From assembly GCA_903934275.1 (NCBI GenBank), contig CAIZNF010000128.1, forward strand, positions 1 through 7,402: a stretch of 7,402 nt of DNA, read 5' to 3'. The notes under the pieces are model-generated. The model searched no databases and was not told the origin of the DNA. It worked only from the letters and a program-made list of their open reading frames with translations. Numbering within the stretch: position 1 is the stretch's first letter; each line of letters opens with the position of its first letter. Position numbers and translations under genes: made by a program. This DNA comes from an uncultured Nitrosomonadales bacterium (GTDB lineage Bacteria > Pseudomonadota > Gammaproteobacteria > Burkholderiales > Gallionellaceae). Of this stretch, positions 5,431 through 7,402 are shown piece by piece.

Positions 5431-7402
5431 ATGGCCGACAATACCGACGAAATGGGTGTCAAGCTTGAGCTCACCAAGAGCCTCAATCATGTCATCAACA
5501 GGATTCACGCCACCAGCAACATCGATGAAATCATGCTGGATGTCAGCAAGGATATCTGTTCGATGTTCAATGCCGACAGGCTGACCATCTATGTGGTGAG
5601 CGAAGACAATACCTCGCTTATTTCCAAGGTCAAGACCGGCCTGAATTCGTTCAAAGACCTCAAGCTGCCGATTGCCGAGCAAAGTGTCGCCGGTTATGCG
5701 GCCATGCACAAAAAACTGCTCAATATAAAGGATGTTTATGACCAGCATGAGCTGGCCGTCTACAGCGCGCACCTGCGATTTTTGCAGGAAGTGGACAAGC
5801 GCACTGGTTACCGCACCAAACAGATGCTGGTCGCACCGATTCTGGATGCCACAGATGGTAGCCTGATCGGTGTCATTCAGGTTATCAACAACAAGGCAGG
5901 GCTTCCGTTTTCGACGATAGTCGAGGAGGCCGTGCAAGAGTTGACACAAACCATGGCGGTAGCGCTGCGCCAGCGGCAGCAAAGCAAATCCATCAAAACC
6001 AAATACGATTATCTGATGGCCGATGCGGTGTTATCCGCAGCGGAATTTGAACTGGCAGCGCGCACCGCACGGCGTAAAGGTGTCGATATCGAAGAGGTGC
6101 TGATAGACGAATTTCAGGTCAGCATTCCGGCCTTGGGCAAGGCGCTGTCCAGCTTCTTCGGGGTTCCTTATGAACCCTACAAGGCGGATCGCATCAAGCC
6201 GGCCGACCTGCTGAAAAACATGAAGCGCGAGTACGTCGAAAGCGGCCTCTGGATACCCATCGAAGAAACTCAGGAGGGGCTACTGGTTCTGACCACCGAC
6301 CCAGAGCGCATCCAGGCTTCGCGGGTGGTCAATAATATTTTCCCCAAGCATCGGCTGGTCTATAAAGTTTGCCCAAAGCGCGAATTCATCCAAACCCTGA
6401 ATTTATTCTATGGCGGAGGCGCGTCTGCCGATGGTGGCGGTGTACTCGCAGGCGATGAATCGTCGATGGACGATCTGCTGTCCAGCCTCGGAGACGATGA
6501 AGAAAGCGCGACAGCGAGCCAGGATGATGTCAGTGCCGCCGCAGATAACGAACTGGTCAAGCTGGTCAACAAGGTTATTGTGGACAGTTACCGGATGGGT
6601 GCCTCCGACATACATATCGAACCGGGGCCAGGCAAGGCCAAGACGCAGATTCGCGTGCGCAAGGACGGATCGCTGTTGAATTACATCGAAATCCCGTCCA
6701 CCTACCGCAATGCATTGGTGACGCGCCTCAAGATCATGTGTGACCTGGATATTTCCGAGAAACGCAAACCGCAGGACGGCAAGATCAAGTTCAAAAAATA
6801 CGGCCCTTTAGATATCGAGCTGCGCGTCGCGACCATCCCGTCGCAAGGCGGCGTCGAAGACGTGGTGATGCGTATTCTCGCTTCCGGCGAACCGTTGCCA
6901 CTGGAGAAGATGGGCTTCTCGGCACGCAACAACGAGCTGATCAAGACGACGGTCAGCAAGCCATACGGACTGTTTTTCGTGTGCGGCCCGACCGGTTCCG
7001 GCAAGACGACCACGCTGCATTCCATTCTCAAATACATCAACAAGCCCGACACCAAAATATGGACGGCGGAAGACCCGGTGGAAATCACCCAAAAGGGCTT
7101 GCGCCAAGTGCAGATCAACAAGAAAGCCGGGTTAGATTTCGCCACCATCATGCGCGCATTCCTGCGCGCCGACCCGGACGTGATCATGGTCGGCGAAATG
7201 CGCGACAAGGAAACCGTGTCCATCGGCATCGAAGCCTCGCTGACCGGCCACCTGGTATTTGCCACCCTGCACACCAACAGCGCGCCGGAGTCCATCAACC
7301 GCTTGCTGGACATGGGTATGGATCCGTTCAACTTTGCCGATGCGCTGCTGGGCATCCTGGCGCAGCGTTTGGGCAAGCGCCTATGTGGTGACTGCAAAAA
7401 AC
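5431..7402 (+). CDS. GAF-domain GspE/PilB-family secretion or pilus assembly ATPase, 3' truncated by window
   Basis: The first 657 residues are visible and the frame is open at the window end. An N-terminal GAF domain (about 18-185) comes first, including N-N-K-A-G-L-P-F (153-160) followed by Glu165-Glu166. Next is a GspE/MshE-type N-terminal domain (about 190-327), then a Gly/Asp/Ser-rich acidic linker (328-372), then the ATPase core. The core shows A-S-D-I-H-I-E-P (391-398), Walker A G-P-T-G-S-G-K-T (519-526), an Asp box with E-D-P-V-E (547-551), Walker B D-P-D-V-I-M-V-G-E-M-R-D (581-592) and a His box G-H-L-V-F-A-T-L-H-T-N (606-616). The last residues C-G-D-C (652-655) begin the tetracysteine zinc motif typical of GspE/PilB, so little more than the C-terminal end is missing. 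Such ATPases form cytosolic hexamers that drive pilus or pseudopilus assembly. A GAF domain is not part of standard GspE or PilB and suggests ligand control. No pilin or secretin genes are visible here to name the machine. Confidence 0.93.
   Translation, partial: MADNTDEMGVKLELTKSLNHVINRIHATSNIDEIMLDVSKDICSMFNADRLTIYVVSEDNTSLISKVKTGLNSFKDLKLPIAEQSVAGYAAMHKKLLNIKDVYDQHELAVYSAHLRFLQEVDKRTGYRTKQMLVAPILDATDGSLIGVIQVINNKAGLPFSTIVEEAVQELTQTMAVALRQRQQSKSIKTKYDYLMADAVLSAAEFELAARTARRKGVDIEEVLIDEFQVSIPALGKALSSFFGVPYEPYKADRIKPADLLKNMKREYVESGLWIPIEETQEGLLVLTTDPERIQASRVVNNIFPKHRLVYKVCPKREFIQTLNLFYGGGASADGGGVLAGDESSMDDLLSSLGDDEESATASQDDVSAAADNELVKLVNKVIVDSYRMGASDIHIEPGPGKAKTQIRVRKDGSLLNYIEIPSTYRNALVTRLKIMCDLDISEKRKPQDGKIKFKKYGPLDIELRVATIPSQGGVEDVVMRILASGEPLPLEKMGFSARNNELIKTTVSKPYGLFFVCGPTGSGKTTTLHSILKYINKPDTKIWTAEDPVEITQKGLRQVQINKKAGLDFATIMRAFLRADPDVIMVGEMRDKETVSIGIEASLTGHLVFATLHTNSAPESINRLLDMGMDPFNFADALLGILAQRLGKRLCGDCKK

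Noticed and set aside
5152..5982. 276-codon open frame on the minus strand
   Set aside because: It crosses the phosphodiesterase/ATPase junction antisense to two genes with clear motifs, and its translation shows no recognisable domain.
6702..7397. 231-codon open frame on the minus strand
   Set aside because: It is antisense to the ATPase core (Walker A, Walker B and His box all on the + strand); its Ser/Arg-rich translation is typical of a shadow frame.

Overview
The window looks like one stretch of same-strand signalling genes from a mid-GC Gram-negative bacterium. The protein types (CHASE2 cyclase, GspE/PilB-type ATPase, Hanks-type kinase with PP2C and FHA partners) and base composition suggest a betaproteobacterium, perhaps of the Nitrosomonadales/Gallionellaceae type. 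That taxon is an impression from the sequence and was not tested.

Layout, all on the + strand. 1-596: C-terminal part of a Ser/Thr protein kinase whose start lies upstream. 593-1420: a complete PP2C-type phosphatase overlapping the kinase stop by 4 nt (ATGA). 1457-2239: a protein with one canonical and one degenerate FHA domain, joined by a linker carrying two Glu-Lys-Thr sites. 2273-4492: a membrane CHASE2-class III nucleotide cyclase starting at GTG. 4493-4656: the only sizeable non-coding gap, mostly filled by a long imperfect foldback (4508-4636). 4657-5427: a metallo-beta-lactamase-fold protein, best read as a class II-like 3',5'-cyclic nucleotide phosphodiesterase. 5431-7402 (open at the 3' end): a GAF domain fused to a GspE/PilB-type secretion or pilus ATPase.

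The genes form a plausible two-currency circuit. The kinase writes and the PP2C erases Thr/Ser phosphorylation, and the FHA protein is both a likely reader and a likely substrate. The cyclase makes a cyclic nucleotide (most likely cAMP) in response to a periplasmic or membrane signal, and the MBL protein likely degrades it. The last gene couples a small-molecule-binding type of domain (GAF) to a motor ATPase, so the cluster may control assembly or secretion through cyclic nucleotide and phosphorylation signals. The individual family calls are strong. The circuit is inferred from gene order and motifs. No RNA genes, insertion sequences, CRISPR arrays or convincing terminators were seen.
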